This document shows positions 1 through 7,337 of a stretch of DNA of 64,000 nucleotides, in pieces (within the stretch, counting starts at the first letter, position 1; every line of letters starts with the position of its first letter). The DNA is from Microbulbifer elongatus (GTDB taxonomy: Bacteria > Pseudomonadota > Gammaproteobacteria > Pseudomonadales > Cellvibrionaceae): positions 1,039,994 through 1,103,993 of the forward strand of contig NZ_JAIVKJ010000002.1 of the NCBI RefSeq assembly GCF_020524885.1, given 5' to 3'. The position numbers and the translations under genes were made by a program. Below the pieces are notes generated by a model. It saw only the letters and a program-made list of their open reading frames with translations, searched no databases and was not told the DNA's origin.

Positions 1-363
1 CATTTCGGCCGCCCGTTGGGTATGGGCCTTCCGCTCTGTGGGGGTCATCTCTAGTCGTTCTTTAGCGCACCAGTTTTGGGATATGCCGCGTTTCCAGCAG
101 CCAAAGTAACCAGCGGCCACCCCGTCAAGGTGGAAAACATAAAAGCCGTTTTTCTGACCGTGCCTGTCGCCACCGATATGGAAGCGATGTAATTCTCCGT
201 CCGGTTCCAGGTAGTCCGGGGGCGTGATCCCTGCGTTAATCATGGCATCCCGAATGGCGCGTACCGGATCTGCTGGCAAACGAGCTTCCGGTAACGTGCC
301 AATTACAAAATCCTGATCGGGGGTCATATTTGAACTGTTTATGGCGGCAGGAGAGCTCGTCAT
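1..363 (-). CDS. Primase/TOPRIM-type mobile-element protein, N-terminal fragment
   Basis: The reading frame is open from the ATG at 363 to the window edge (121 codons), so the 3' end is missing. It includes the segments RFHIGGDRHGQKNGFYVF and GYFGCWKRGISQNW. These resemble the N-terminal region of phage, satellite and ICE proteins annotated as TOPRIM-domain or primase/helicase proteins, which would replicate the excised element. The start codon overlaps the stop of the upstream ORF (ATGA at 360-363), suggesting translational coupling. The catalytic TOPRIM and helicase domains would lie beyond the edge and cannot be confirmed. The family call rests on remembered similarity of the N-terminus. 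Confidence 0.6.
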   Translation of the reverse strand, partial: MTSSPAAINSSNMTPDQDFVIGTLPEARLPADPVRAIRDAMINAGITPPDYLEPDGELHRFHIGGDRHGQKNGFYVFHLDGVAAGYFGCWKRGISQNWCAKERLEMTPTERKAHTQRAAEM

Positions 364-680
364 CTTCTACCTCCTTTGCGTCGATTGCTTTTTCCGGCTA
401 GTCGATACACACCGCGACGCCCCAGGCGGCCGAAACCGTCGATGTAAGGCACCATATGGCACTCAATGGCGACTCCAAGCTCTCTGAGCTGATATATCAC
501 CCCAGGTCCGTTGTAGCCGCCGGTTAATAGGTCGATTTCCCAGCGGCTGTGTGGCCCGTCCAGAAGGGCATTCATTACCAGCCGCTGGCGCGGGGTAAGC
601 ATATGGAGGTTCCTGTTGGTATAATTAGTCGTCGTTCTGTTTGTAGGGCTGCCCTTCGGGGCAGTTCTGTTTTTTTTCAT
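360..680 (-). CDS. Small winged-helix-like element protein, unknown function
   Basis: 106 aa. The first 25 residues are basic and polar. The remainder (LTPRQRLVMNALLDGP, then HSRWEIDLLTGGYNGP and VIYQLRELGVAIEC) looks like a winged helix-turn-helix in which a helix is followed by a recognition helix and a short wing. Proteins of this kind often sit just before the primase gene in satellites and ICEs. It overlaps the next gene by four bases and follows the AlpA-like gene by 12 bases, so the three probably form one transcript. A GAGGGGCGAG ribosome site precedes the ATG. A DNA-binding role is inference from the fold-like pattern, and the target is unknown. Confidence 0.6.
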   Translation of the reverse strand: MKKNRTAPKGSPTNRTTTNYTNRNLHMLTPRQRLVMNALLDGPHSRWEIDLLTGGYNGPGVIYQLRELGVAIECHMVPYIDGFGRLGRRGVYRLAGKSNRRKGGRR

Positions 681-692
681 CGCTCTCGCCCC

Positions 693-908
693 TCAGCCTT
701 GCGCTTCCGCTATCAGTTTCTGCTTTAGTTCAAGAAGATATGCACCCTCCCAGACCGTGGTCTGGGGGCCTAGCTTTATGCCAGGCTTGGCCTTGCCGGT
801 TTTAGTCCAGAGCCACCAGGTTGAAAGGCCGATTGAATAAAATCTGGCGCATGCGCGGGCGCGGTACATTGCTGCGGGGTCGATGGATGGGGATGGATTG
901 TCAGGCAT
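693..908 (-). CDS. AlpA-like small DNA-binding regulator
   Basis: 71 aa. The central segment (FYSIGLSTWWLWTKTGKAKP, then GIKLGPQTTVWEGAYLLEL) follows the AlpA/excisionase-like MerR-type HTH pattern: a short first helix, a recognition helix with S-T-x-W, a basic turn ending in P, and a 'KLG...W' wing. AlpA-family proteins control integrase expression or excision in P4-type elements. The N-terminus is Pro/Ser-rich, and a second ATG at codon 14 is an alternative start. AGGA lies nine bases ahead of the chosen ATG. An inverted repeat starts immediately upstream (909-944) and could be its own operator. The family call is fairly secure; the exact role (activator, excision factor) is inferred. Confidence 0.7.
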   Translation of the reverse strand: MPDNPSPSIDPAAMYRARACARFYSIGLSTWWLWTKTGKAKPGIKLGPQTTVWEGAYLLELKQKLIAEAQG

Positions 909-944
909 GTATCGATTCCTGTTTGGGTTGTACTGGATCGATAC
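909..944. promoter_or_regulatory. Inverted repeat upstream of the AlpA-like gene (candidate operator)
   Basis: GTATCGAT (909-916) and ATCGATAC (937-944) are perfect 8-bp arms separated by 20 bp. They abut the start codon of the AlpA-like gene. A dimeric regulator binding here would cover its ribosome site or promoter. Function is inferred from position only. Confidence 0.4.
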
Positions 945-976
945 GTATTCTTCCCATGAAGGCTGGGGGGCGTAAT

Positions 977-1011
977 GGAACTAAGCAGCCAAAAAACCGG
1001 GGCTTAGTTCC
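977..1011. promoter_or_regulatory. 10-bp inverted repeat in the element's regulatory gap
   Basis: GGAACTAAGC (977-986) and GCTTAGTTCC (1002-1011) are perfect arms around a 15-base loop. The hairpin lies 17 bp past the stop of the 275-aa ORF and 69 bp before the AlpA-like gene. There is no U-tract after it in either direction, so it does not look like an intrinsic terminator. It could be a protein-binding site or an mRNA 3' structure. Confidence 0.4.
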
Positions 1012-1027
1012 AGTGGGGGGCAGGAAT

Positions 1028-1855
1028 TTACTCTCTGTAGAACATTTTCTCTTTATCGTGCGGTGAGCCGATGATAGTTTTCCTCACGGTGTCCGCGTCT
1101 ACTTCGATACAAAGTAAAACGCGTGCGAGGGCTGCAACAGTTTCATAGTGGGGGCTGTCCAGATACCGAGTGAAGTAAGTACCCATGCGGCGGACGAAGA
1201 TGATGTAGTCACGTCCGAGCCCAGCATTGCGCTTCACCAAGGGAAGCTCGTGTAGCTTTTCTGTGGAAGCCTTTTCGCTGAGACGCTCCAGAATGTCAGC
1301 TACGTACGGAGGGTTTCCGGGCAAAAACAGGCTTGGTTTTTCCCTACCTTCGATGTCCGATTCACGGTAACCGGACGTAAAACTTGTAAAAGGGTGCCGG
1401 TTAATCGCCCCCTCAAACTCAGTGGGCTGAATGAATTTCCAGACGGGGTGATCAAGCTCGTAGTCACGCAGGCTAGCTGCCAGCTCGCGTACTTGATTGA
1501 TGATACTTGCGTGCTTGTCCTGGCGTTGCTTGGGTGTAAGCGTGTCCCAAGGGCTGCGGCGGTAGCGAGCGAATAGAAGGTGGCACAGGAAGTGCCACTC
1601 CCAGCCTTTCCAATCATTCTCTTCAAACGTTTTCTCAAGGCGGGGCCACACCGACTCCATCTCCGTTGCTGTGCACAGGCTTGTAATCGTGGGCACCAGT
1701 TGCTGTTTGGTGTAGCCATATTCGGCAAGAAGGCCGTAGCCGCCACCATAAGGGCCATTCTTCCAGACTTCGCCATCCTCCCCGGTGAGGATACGGTCGT
1801 AATGGTTGGCAAAGGCCGGCGGCACCCATTTGGGCAACTTTTTCGATGGTTTCAT
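1028..1855 (-). CDS. Element-encoded protein of unknown function
   Basis: 275 aa, soluble, Trp/Tyr-rich, with no signal peptide or membrane segment. I do not recognise the family. Visible features are an aromatic N-terminus (residues about 10-45), a WEWHFLCHLLFARYRR segment near residue 86, and a basic-aromatic C-terminal half containing RDYIIFVRRMGTYFTRYL. It starts 17 bp after the integrase stop in the same direction, so it is probably co-transcribed with the integrase. Position next to int in a satellite-like element often marks a cargo or regulatory gene, but nothing in the sequence proves a role in defence or excision. Confidence 0.75.
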   Translation of the reverse strand: MKPSKKLPKWVPPAFANHYDRILTGEDGEVWKNGPYGGGYGLLAEYGYTKQQLVPTITSLCTATEMESVWPRLEKTFEENDWKGWEWHFLCHLLFARYRRSPWDTLTPKQRQDKHASIINQVRELAASLRDYELDHPVWKFIQPTEFEGAINRHPFTSFTSGYRESDIEGREKPSLFLPGNPPYVADILERLSEKASTEKLHELPLVKRNAGLGRDYIIFVRRMGTYFTRYLDSPHYETVAALARVLLCIEVDADTVRKTIIGSPHDKEKMFYRE

Positions 1856-1872
1856 GTTTGCTCTTTTCGCCC

Positions 1873-3099
1873 TCAGGTGCCGAACTGCGCAGTAATCACG
1901 TTACCGGCGTTTGTCTGTTTGCGAAGGTTGTCGAGGTAGTCGGCCCACTTTTGCATCATTTCGGCGCGTTGTGGCAGGTGCTTTGTTCGATTGTAGGCGC
2001 GTCCCAAGGCGTCCTTCACCCCATGGGCCAGTTGGTGCTCGATGTAGTCGACGCGGAAGCCTAGGATTTCGTCTAGTAACGTTCTCGCCATAGCCCGGAA
2101 GCCGTGGGCGGTCATTGTGTCGTTGTCGTATCCCAGTGAGCGTAGTGCTGTCCTGACGCCGTTGTCAGATAGTGGGCGGCTTTGACCCCGGGCGGAAGGG
2201 AAAACGTATTTGCCATGGCCGGTAAGCGGTTGCAGTTCGCGCAAAAGTGTCAGCGATTGTTCTGCGAGCGGGATGATATGCGGCTCGCCCATCTTCATTT
2301 TTTCCGCCGGTATCTCTATCTGTCGGGCCTCCCAGTTGACCTCTACCCATTCCAGCTTGCGCAGCTCCCCCGGACGGCAGAACAGCAGTGGTGACAGTTT
2401 GAGGGCGGTTCTTACCACGGGGGTACCCTGATAGCCCTCGATGGCTACCATCAGTTTGCCGACCTCCACGGGGTCTGTAATCGCGGCCAGATGTTTCTTC
2501 TTGGTGGGCTTGAGGGCGCCAGTGAGGTCTGTTGTGGGGTCGCGGTCAGCTTTCCCGGTGGCAACTGCAAAGCGGAAGATCTGGCTGGCAACCCGCTTAA
2601 CGCGATGCGCGGTTTCGAGAGCACCCCGGCTTTCAATACGTCGCAGGCAGCGCAGCACTTCAGGCGGGGTGATATCTGCAATGGGACGTTTGCCCAGGTA
2701 GGGCAGCAGGTCGCTGTCCAGCGCGCGTCTGGCGCGGTCTTTAGAGGATTTGGACAGGTGGGCCATTTTGGCTGCGAACCACTCCTCGCTCACGGCTGCA
2801 AGGCTGTTGCGGGCTGTCTCAAGGGCGGACTCTTTGCGCGCACGCTTTACGTCCCGTGGGTCAATACCTGCGGCTACGTGCTTCCGGGCTTCATCCCGTG
2901 CGCGACGCGCTTCAGCAAGGCCGACGTCGGGGTATATACCTAAGGCCAAATCACAGCGCTTTTCGTGCAGGCGAAAGCGGAAGACCCAGCGCTTAGTGCC
3001 ATTGGGTTTCACTTCCAGGTAGAGCCCCTTTTCGTCAGCTTCCAGGTATTTCTTCTCTCGCGCCTTTAGTGCTTTGGCTTTGGTATCCGACAGGGCCAC
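1873..3099 (-). CDS. int: Tyrosine-recombinase integrase, P4/IntS type
   Basis: 408 aa from the GTG at 3099, chosen over an in-frame ATG at 3141 because GGAG precedes it at good spacing and the protein then begins VALSDTKAK, as is usual in the family. The N-terminal arm-type DNA-binding domain (DUF4102-like; YLEADEKGLYLEVKPNGTKR, then a LALGIYPDVGLAEAR segment) occupies about residues 1-85, followed by a SAM-like core-binding domain. The catalytic domain shows Arg in FCRPGELRKLEW, Lys in PAEKMKMGEP, HGFR, His in EHQLAHG, and the nucleophile Tyr in GRAYNRT. All active residues are present, so it should be functional. It would integrate and excise the element at the ssrA 3' end. Direct repeats upstream (3168-3245) are candidate arm sites. 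Confidence 0.95.
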   Translation of the reverse strand: MALSDTKAKALKAREKKYLEADEKGLYLEVKPNGTKRWVFRFRLHEKRCDLALGIYPDVGLAEARRARDEARKHVAAGIDPRDVKRARKESALETARNSLAAVSEEWFAAKMAHLSKSSKDRARRALDSDLLPYLGKRPIADITPPEVLRCLRRIESRGALETAHRVKRVASQIFRFAVATGKADRDPTTDLTGALKPTKKKHLAAITDPVEVGKLMVAIEGYQGTPVVRTALKLSPLLFCRPGELRKLEWVEVNWEARQIEIPAEKMKMGEPHIIPLAEQSLTLLRELQPLTGHGKYVFPSARGQSRPLSDNGVRTALRSLGYDNDTMTAHGFRAMARTLLDEILGFRVDYIEHQLAHGVKDALGRAYNRTKHLPQRAEMMQKWADYLDNLRKQTNAGNVITAQFGT

Positions 3100-3167
3100 G
3101 GCTCTGCTCCGTACAGGTAATTCTGGGGGTGGTCGGCCCAATCCGGCGTGATGTGGGGCTTTCCGGC

Positions 3168-3245
3168 GATTTGGTGGGGTCGAAACGCTACGATTTCAGG
3201 AACCCACCAATAACCCCACCCAATATGGCTGGATTTGGTGGGGTC
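3168..3245. promoter_or_regulatory. Direct and inverted repeats, candidate integrase arm sites
   Basis: GATTTGGTGGGGTC occurs at 3168-3181 and again at 3232-3245, exactly 64 bp apart. Between them (3202-3221) lie two related sequences in opposite orientation (ACCCACCAATAACCCCACCC). The cluster sits between int and the ssrA junction, where arm-type sites or the int promoter would be expected. Binding is inferred. Confidence 0.55.
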
Positions 3246-3279
3246 CGGTTAGACTAACTGGGATGGGCTAGATAAGCAA

Positions 3280-3310
3280 AAGCCCCGAAAACACTGGGCT
3301 TTCGGGGCTT
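3280..3310 (-). terminator. Intrinsic terminator downstream of ssrA
   Basis: Arms 3280-3290 (AAGCCCCGAAA) and 3300-3310 (TTTCGGGGCTT) pair perfectly, and reading the minus strand the hairpin is followed by TTTTGC. It lies 26 bp beyond the tmRNA CCA end. If the crossover lies within ssrA, this terminator belongs to the integrated element or was preserved by it. Confidence 0.75.
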
Positions 3311-3335
3311 CTGTAGGTCGTCTTAGACGATTTTT

Positions 3336-3725
3336 TGGTGGAGATGGCGGGAGTCGAACCCGCGTCCGTCAGCACTCTGCCAGAGGCTCTACATGCTTAG
3401 GTCCGTTAATTGATTTAATCCACTACAGCCCAACGGGCAGGACGTAGCAGACGAGTCTGAAAAATTTTTAACCGATCCACCTCAGATAAATTTCACGGCG
3501 ATCCAGTTCTGTATAACAGCCAGCAGCGCGGTACTGGAACCTTGCTGAAGGCCGCTAAGGGACGAACCCTTAGTTAGTGCGTCACGGGCCGCTTACGCAG
3601 CCAGTTGGGCACCGTAGTTGTCGTCGTTGGCAACTAATAAAATGCAGCTTTGGATTTACGTGATTCGCTACCCTCACGGCATGCACCCATGGTTTCGCAA
3701 CCAACGTCGAATCCAAGTCATCCCC
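3336..3725 (-). ncRNA. ssrA: tmRNA (transfer-messenger RNA)
   Basis: About 390 nt. The 5' end reads GGGGATGACTTGGATTCGAC (from 3725) and the 3' end is a T-arm with GGTTCGACTCCCGCC and terminal ACCA (3336), together forming the tRNA-Ala-like half. The tag frame starts with resume codon GCC and encodes ANDDNYGAQLAA before TAA (around 3597-3635). TmRNA with SmpB rescues stalled ribosomes and tags the nascent chain for proteolysis. The C-terminal LAA is the expected protease signal, but the GAQ insertion makes the tag longer than the Pseudomonas type. The smpB gene is only 3 kb away on the same strand. An integrative element abuts the 3' end. Confidence 0.95.
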
Positions 3726-3881
3726 GGAATCTACGCAGTGAACAGGCTTTGTTCGCCGGTCAGTACGAAACGCATTTGCGTAACGCGCAGTATACCTGAA
3801 GGTCACTTGTCACCATAGAGTGAGGATAGAATTTTGTGACTATCCGGTACCTTCCTTGGCTACTGCCTTGGCTACTGTTAG

Positions 3882-5297
3882 TTACTGGCGTTCAAACAGG
3901 GCAATGGACTCCACATGGGTGGTGTGGGGGAACATGTCCATTACGCCCGCTTTAGTTAGACGATAGCCGCGCTGCAGAAGTTCCGCGGTATCCCGGGCCA
4001 GGGTGGCCGGGTTGCAGGAGACATAGACGATGCGCTTGGCGCCGAAGTGGGCGATGTTGCGCACCACTTCCAGCGCGCCGGTGCGCGGTGGATCCAGCAG
4101 GATTTTGTCGAAGCCACCGCGCGCCCAGGGGCTGGTGGAGAAGTCCTCGGTCAGGTCTGCCGCCTGGAACTGGATATTGTCGAGCTGGTTGCGCGCGGCG
4201 TTTTCCCGCCCCCGGCGGGTCAGGTCGAGGGCGCCCTCTACACCCACCACTTCCGCCGCGCGCTTGGCCAGCGGCAGGGTGAAGTTGCCCAGGCCGCAGA
4301 ACAGGTCGAGCACGCGTTCGTCTGGCTGTGGATCCAGCAATTCGATCGCGCGGTGCACCATCTGGCGGTTGATGGCAAAGTTCACCTGGACAAAATCCTG
4401 CGGATGGAAGTGCAGCGTCAGGCCGAATTCCGGCAGGGTGTAGCTGAGTCTTTCCTCGTTGTCTTCTGGCCAGACTTTGTGGGGTGTGTCTTCCGCTTGC
4501 AGGTACAGGTGCCAACCTTGCTGCTGCACAAAGTTGAGCCACAGTTGCCGGTCACTTTCCGGCAAGGGCTTGAGGTGGCGTACCACCAGCGCAGTGGCGT
4601 CTTCGCCGGCGGCGACTTCGATGTGCGAGATGTGCTTGCCTTCCCGGCACTGGTCCACGAGCTGGTGCAGCTCCGGTATCTGGCTGGAGAAAGACGCCGG
4701 CATTACCAGGCATTCGCGAATGTCGGTCAGGTTGTTGGAGCGCTTTTCGCGGAAACCCAGGATCAGCTTTGGTTTATTGGCCGCGCCTTTTTTATGGGCT
4801 TCTTTGACATAGCGAACGCCGAGGCGCGCTTTGCTGCGGTAGCCGGCGATGTCGGCGGTGAGTGGCGGCATTACCTGTTCGGGGGTGGCACCGGCAAAGC
4901 GCTGCAATTGGTCGAGCAGGATCTGCTGTTTGGCGGCGATCTGCGCGGCTGGCTGCATGTGCTGGAGTGCACAACCGCCACAGGTTTCTGCATGGGGGCA
5001 GGGTGGCGTTTGGCGGTCGCCAGAGGGCGAGAGAATCTCGATAGCCACTGCCTCATCGAATTTTGCGCGACTGGCGGTAAACCTTACCCGAACAGTCTCA
5101 CCCGGCAGTGCGTTATCCACAAAAAGCGTTTTGCCCTGGTAGCGGGCGATGCCGCGAACCTCATGGCTGAAACGCTCGATATCGACTTCCGGGGTGCCCT
5201 GCGGGGGCTTTTGTTGGTCTTTTCGTTTACCTGGGCGCTTGGCATTAGCGGCGGCATTACGGTTGCGAAAGATCGACGGGGGCTTTCTGGCAGGCAT
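3882..5297 (-). CDS. rlmD: 23S rRNA (uracil-1939-C5)-methyltransferase
   Basis: 471 aa, somewhat longer than E. coli RlmD because of a basic N-terminal extension of about 35 residues. The protein methylates U1939 of 23S rRNA using SAM. A TRAM RNA-binding domain (about residues 38-92) is followed by the 4Fe-4S cysteines C100, C106 and C109, with a fourth in RECLVMP near 195. The SAM motif is DLFCGLGNFTLPLA, the LLDPPRTGA motif follows, and the nucleophilic Cys sits in YVSCNPATLARD near the C-terminus. It lies between ssrA and an NSS transporter gene, with a 77-bp gap upstream. All catalytic and cluster residues are intact. Confidence 0.95.
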   Translation of the reverse strand: MPARKPPSIFRNRNAAANAKRPGKRKDQQKPPQGTPEVDIERFSHEVRGIARYQGKTLFVDNALPGETVRVRFTASRAKFDEAVAIEILSPSGDRQTPPCPHAETCGGCALQHMQPAAQIAAKQQILLDQLQRFAGATPEQVMPPLTADIAGYRSKARLGVRYVKEAHKKGAANKPKLILGFREKRSNNLTDIRECLVMPASFSSQIPELHQLVDQCREGKHISHIEVAAGEDATALVVRHLKPLPESDRQLWLNFVQQQGWHLYLQAEDTPHKVWPEDNEERLSYTLPEFGLTLHFHPQDFVQVNFAINRQMVHRAIELLDPQPDERVLDLFCGLGNFTLPLAKRAAEVVGVEGALDLTRRGRENAARNQLDNIQFQAADLTEDFSTSPWARGGFDKILLDPPRTGALEVVRNIAHFGAKRIVYVSCNPATLARDTAELLQRGYRLTKAGVMDMFPHTTHVESIALFERQ

Positions 5298-5374
5298 AGG
5301 GATTCTGGGAGCGATTCAGGTAGAGGCGTGCCGGGCTGCGTTGATCGGCAGCCCGGCGGGTACATCGGGGGTAA

Positions 5375-6721
5375 TTACAGCACAGTTTGCGCAAATGCGG
5401 CGAGGATCAGCAGCGGGCAGACAATTCGCACATACCAGGGCCAGACTGTCCAGAACAGGGTTTTCTCGATGTTCGGGTGACCTTCCTTCAGTTCCATCAA
5501 CAGCTGGTCGCGGCGCCAGATCCAGCCAGCGAAGATACACAGGGCCACACCGAGCAGCGGCTGCCCGTATTCGGTGCTGATGGAAATCACCAGGCCGAAC
5601 AGCGCCTCGAAATTGAAGATGATCAGCGTGCTGATAGCAAAAATAATCGCGCCGGTCAGCAGGGTTGCGGGCTTGCGCTTCAGGCCAAGGCTTTCGATGG
5701 AGAAGGCCACCGGCACTTCCAGCATGGAGATGGATGAGGTCAGGGAGGCAATCACCATCAGCGCAAAGAAGGCGATGGCCACAAACAGGCCGCTGGTGCC
5801 CATGGTGTCGAACAGCGCAGGCAATACCTGCAGGATCAGCCCAGGCCCGGCGATCAGCTCACCTGCTTCGGAGAAAATCTGGGTACCGGCTTCCTGGGCC
5901 ACATACATGGCGGGCAGGATCAGCAGGCCTGCGGTGAAGGCGATGCCCACGTCGATCAGGGTGACCAGCGCACCCAGGCGCGGCAGGCTTTCTTCCTTGC
6001 TGAGGTAGGAGCCGTAGATCAGCATGGTGCCTACACCCAGAGACAGGGAGAAAAAGGCCTGCCCCATGGCGGAGAGGAGGAGCTCGGGTGACAACTTGCT
6101 GAAATCCGGGATCAGGTAGGCTTCCAGGCCGGTCATGGCTCCGGGCTGGGAGAGCACATAGACGATCAGCATCAGCAGCAGGATGATCAGGGCCGGCATC
6201 AGCAGTGTGGACCAGCGCTCGATACCCTTCTCAACACCACTGGCGATAATCAGCATGGTGAGGCCGCTGAAAATAGCAGTGAAAGTGAAGTTGCGGGTGG
6301 TGCTGTCGCCGGTGAGCCAGGCGGCGGTTTCTGAAGCACCCATAAGAGTGGCGAATGGATCCGCCAGATGGGCGACCATCCAGCCGGCAACAATGGCGTA
6401 GAAGCTGAGGATGAGCGAGGCAACAAAAATACCACCAAAACCTGCAAGGGTACCGATACCACGGCTTACGGGGCCGGTAGAGATGCCGCGCAAGGCCTTA
6501 ACCATATTGCTGCGGGCGTAGCGGCCGATGGAGAGCTCTGCCATCAGCACCGGGTAGGCAAGCATAAACGCCAACACCAGATAGACCACCACAAAGGCGG
6601 CGCCGCCATTGGTGGCCACATTGGTGGGGAAGCCCCAGATATTGCCGAGACCGACGGCGGAGCCGGCGGCGGCCATCAGGAAGCCGAAGTTGGAGCTGAA
6701 TTGTCCTCGCGGTGCACTCAT
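5375..6721 (-). CDS. Sodium-dependent transporter, NSS (SNF) family
   Basis: 448 aa, polytopic inner-membrane protein with about 11-12 hydrophobic segments. The N-terminus ([20 protein letters not shown], then P) is the NSS signature of TM1, whose unwound part binds Na+ and substrate. Later segments such as FSLSLGVGTMLIYGSYLS (TM6 region to loop) and SSISMLEVPVAFSIE (TM8) are also typical. NSS proteins import amino acids or related amines with Na+; the substrate here is unknown. The Arg that forms the extracellular gate in LeuT (R30 in LRFP) is Gly here. It lies 90 bp downstream of smpB and separates smpB from rlmD. A REP-like palindrome sits in the upstream gap. Confidence 0.9.
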   Translation of the reverse strand: MSAPRGQFSSNFGFLMAAAGSAVGLGNIWGFPTNVATNGGAAFVVVYLVLAFMLAYPVLMAELSIGRYARSNMVKALRGISTGPVSRGIGTLAGFGGIFVASLILSFYAIVAGWMVAHLADPFATLMGASETAAWLTGDSTTRNFTFTAIFSGLTMLIIASGVEKGIERWSTLLMPALIILLLMLIVYVLSQPGAMTGLEAYLIPDFSKLSPELLLSAMGQAFFSLSLGVGTMLIYGSYLSKEESLPRLGALVTLIDVGIAFTAGLLILPAMYVAQEAGTQIFSEAGELIAGPGLILQVLPALFDTMGTSGLFVAIAFFALMVIASLTSSISMLEVPVAFSIESLGLKRKPATLLTGAIIFAISTLIIFNFEALFGLVISISTEYGQPLLGVALCIFAGWIWRRDQLLMELKEGHPNIEKTLFWTVWPWYVRIVCPLLILAAFAQTVL

Positions 6722-6763
6722 GGGTAAATCTCGTCGTTATTCTTCTGTGTCGGTTTCCGCAGG

Positions 6764-6787
6764 GCCCGTCTGCAGGCGGGCTCCTAC
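6764..6787. repeat. REP-like palindrome with GTAG foot
   Basis: On the minus strand it reads GTAGGAGCCCGCCTGCAGAC and continues GGGC: a GTAG tetranucleotide followed by a near-perfect GC-rich palindrome. This matches the layout of REP elements mobilised by RAYT transposases in pseudomonads. A second element with the same GTAGGAGC head occurs at 16674-16699. It lies in the short gap between smpB and an NSS gene. Confidence 0.5.
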
Positions 6788-6811
6788 GCGAGGTTGTTTT
6801 TGACCTTTGCG

Positions 6812-7291
6812 TTAACGGTGCTCGGTGCGCATGACCCGCTGCTTCTGGCGGTTCCAGTCGCGCTCCTTCAGGGTCTCGCGCTTGTCGTGGGAGGCTTTAC
6901 CCTTGGCCAGCGCAATCTCGCACTTGATCAGGTGTTTCTTCCAGTAAATGGCGGTACATACACAGGCGTAGCCCTTCTGGTTGACCGCGGCCACCAGTTT
7001 GGCGATCTCGCGCTTGTTCAGCAGCAGGCGGCGGGTGCGGTCCGGTTCGGTGACGAAGTGGGTGGAGGCGCTGGGGAGCGGCTGGATCCGCGCACCCAGC
7101 AGCCACGCCTGGCCATCTTTGAACAGGACGTAACTGTCGGTGAGCTGGGCCTTGCCCTCGCGGCAGGACTTTACTTCCCAGCCCTGGAGCTCCATACCCG
7201 CCTCAAATTTCTCCTCGATAAAATAATCGTGCTTGGCCTTCTTGTTGAGGGCGATCGTGTTTGAGGACGGGGCCTTTTTCTTTTTTGCCAT
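6812..7291 (-). CDS. smpB: SsrA-binding protein SmpB
   Basis: 159 aa, the normal length. SmpB binds the tRNA-like domain of tmRNA and delivers it to ribosomes stalled on broken mRNA. The OB-fold core shows [34 protein letters not shown] and [15 protein letters not shown]. The basic C-terminal tail ([20 protein letters not shown]), which enters the empty mRNA channel, is complete. It is flanked by two NSS transporter genes on the same strand, with 46-bp and 90-bp gaps. In pseudomonads smpB is normally divergent from ratA; here one NSS gene intervenes. Confidence 0.97.
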   Translation of the reverse strand: MAKKKKAPSSNTIALNKKAKHDYFIEEKFEAGMELQGWEVKSCREGKAQLTDSYVLFKDGQAWLLGARIQPLPSASTHFVTEPDRTRRLLLNKREIAKLVAAVNQKGYACVCTAIYWKKHLIKCEIALAKGKASHDKRETLKERDWNRQKQRVMRTEHR

Positions 7292-7337
7292 GAATACTTC
7301 TATGTGCCTTATAAGGGCGAATGTCTCGTCTTGATGC

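Larger units (their letters stand above)
1..3335. mobile_element. Integrative element at the 3' end of ssrA (partial)
   Basis: Five minus-strand genes lie between the window edge and the 3' CCA of tmRNA: integrase, unknown ORF, AlpA-like regulator, winged-helix ORF and primase-type gene. This set resembles P4-like satellites and small integrative elements. tmRNA 3' ends are a known target of tyrosine recombinases, and the integrase gene starts only 240 bp from the CCA end. The far end, and therefore the second attachment site, is outside the window. I saw no second copy of the tmRNA 3' end inside it. The right boundary is set at the ssrA end by inference, since the exact crossover point is not visible. 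Confidence 0.8.

Noticed and set aside
3582..3818. Short frames on both strands of the tmRNA gene
   Set aside because: Region is structural tmRNA with a clear tag frame.
4047..5480. 477-aa plus-strand frame over rlmD
   Set aside because: GC-rich shadow frame; composition is Val/Phe/Gln-rich with no family pattern, and it runs into the NSS gene.
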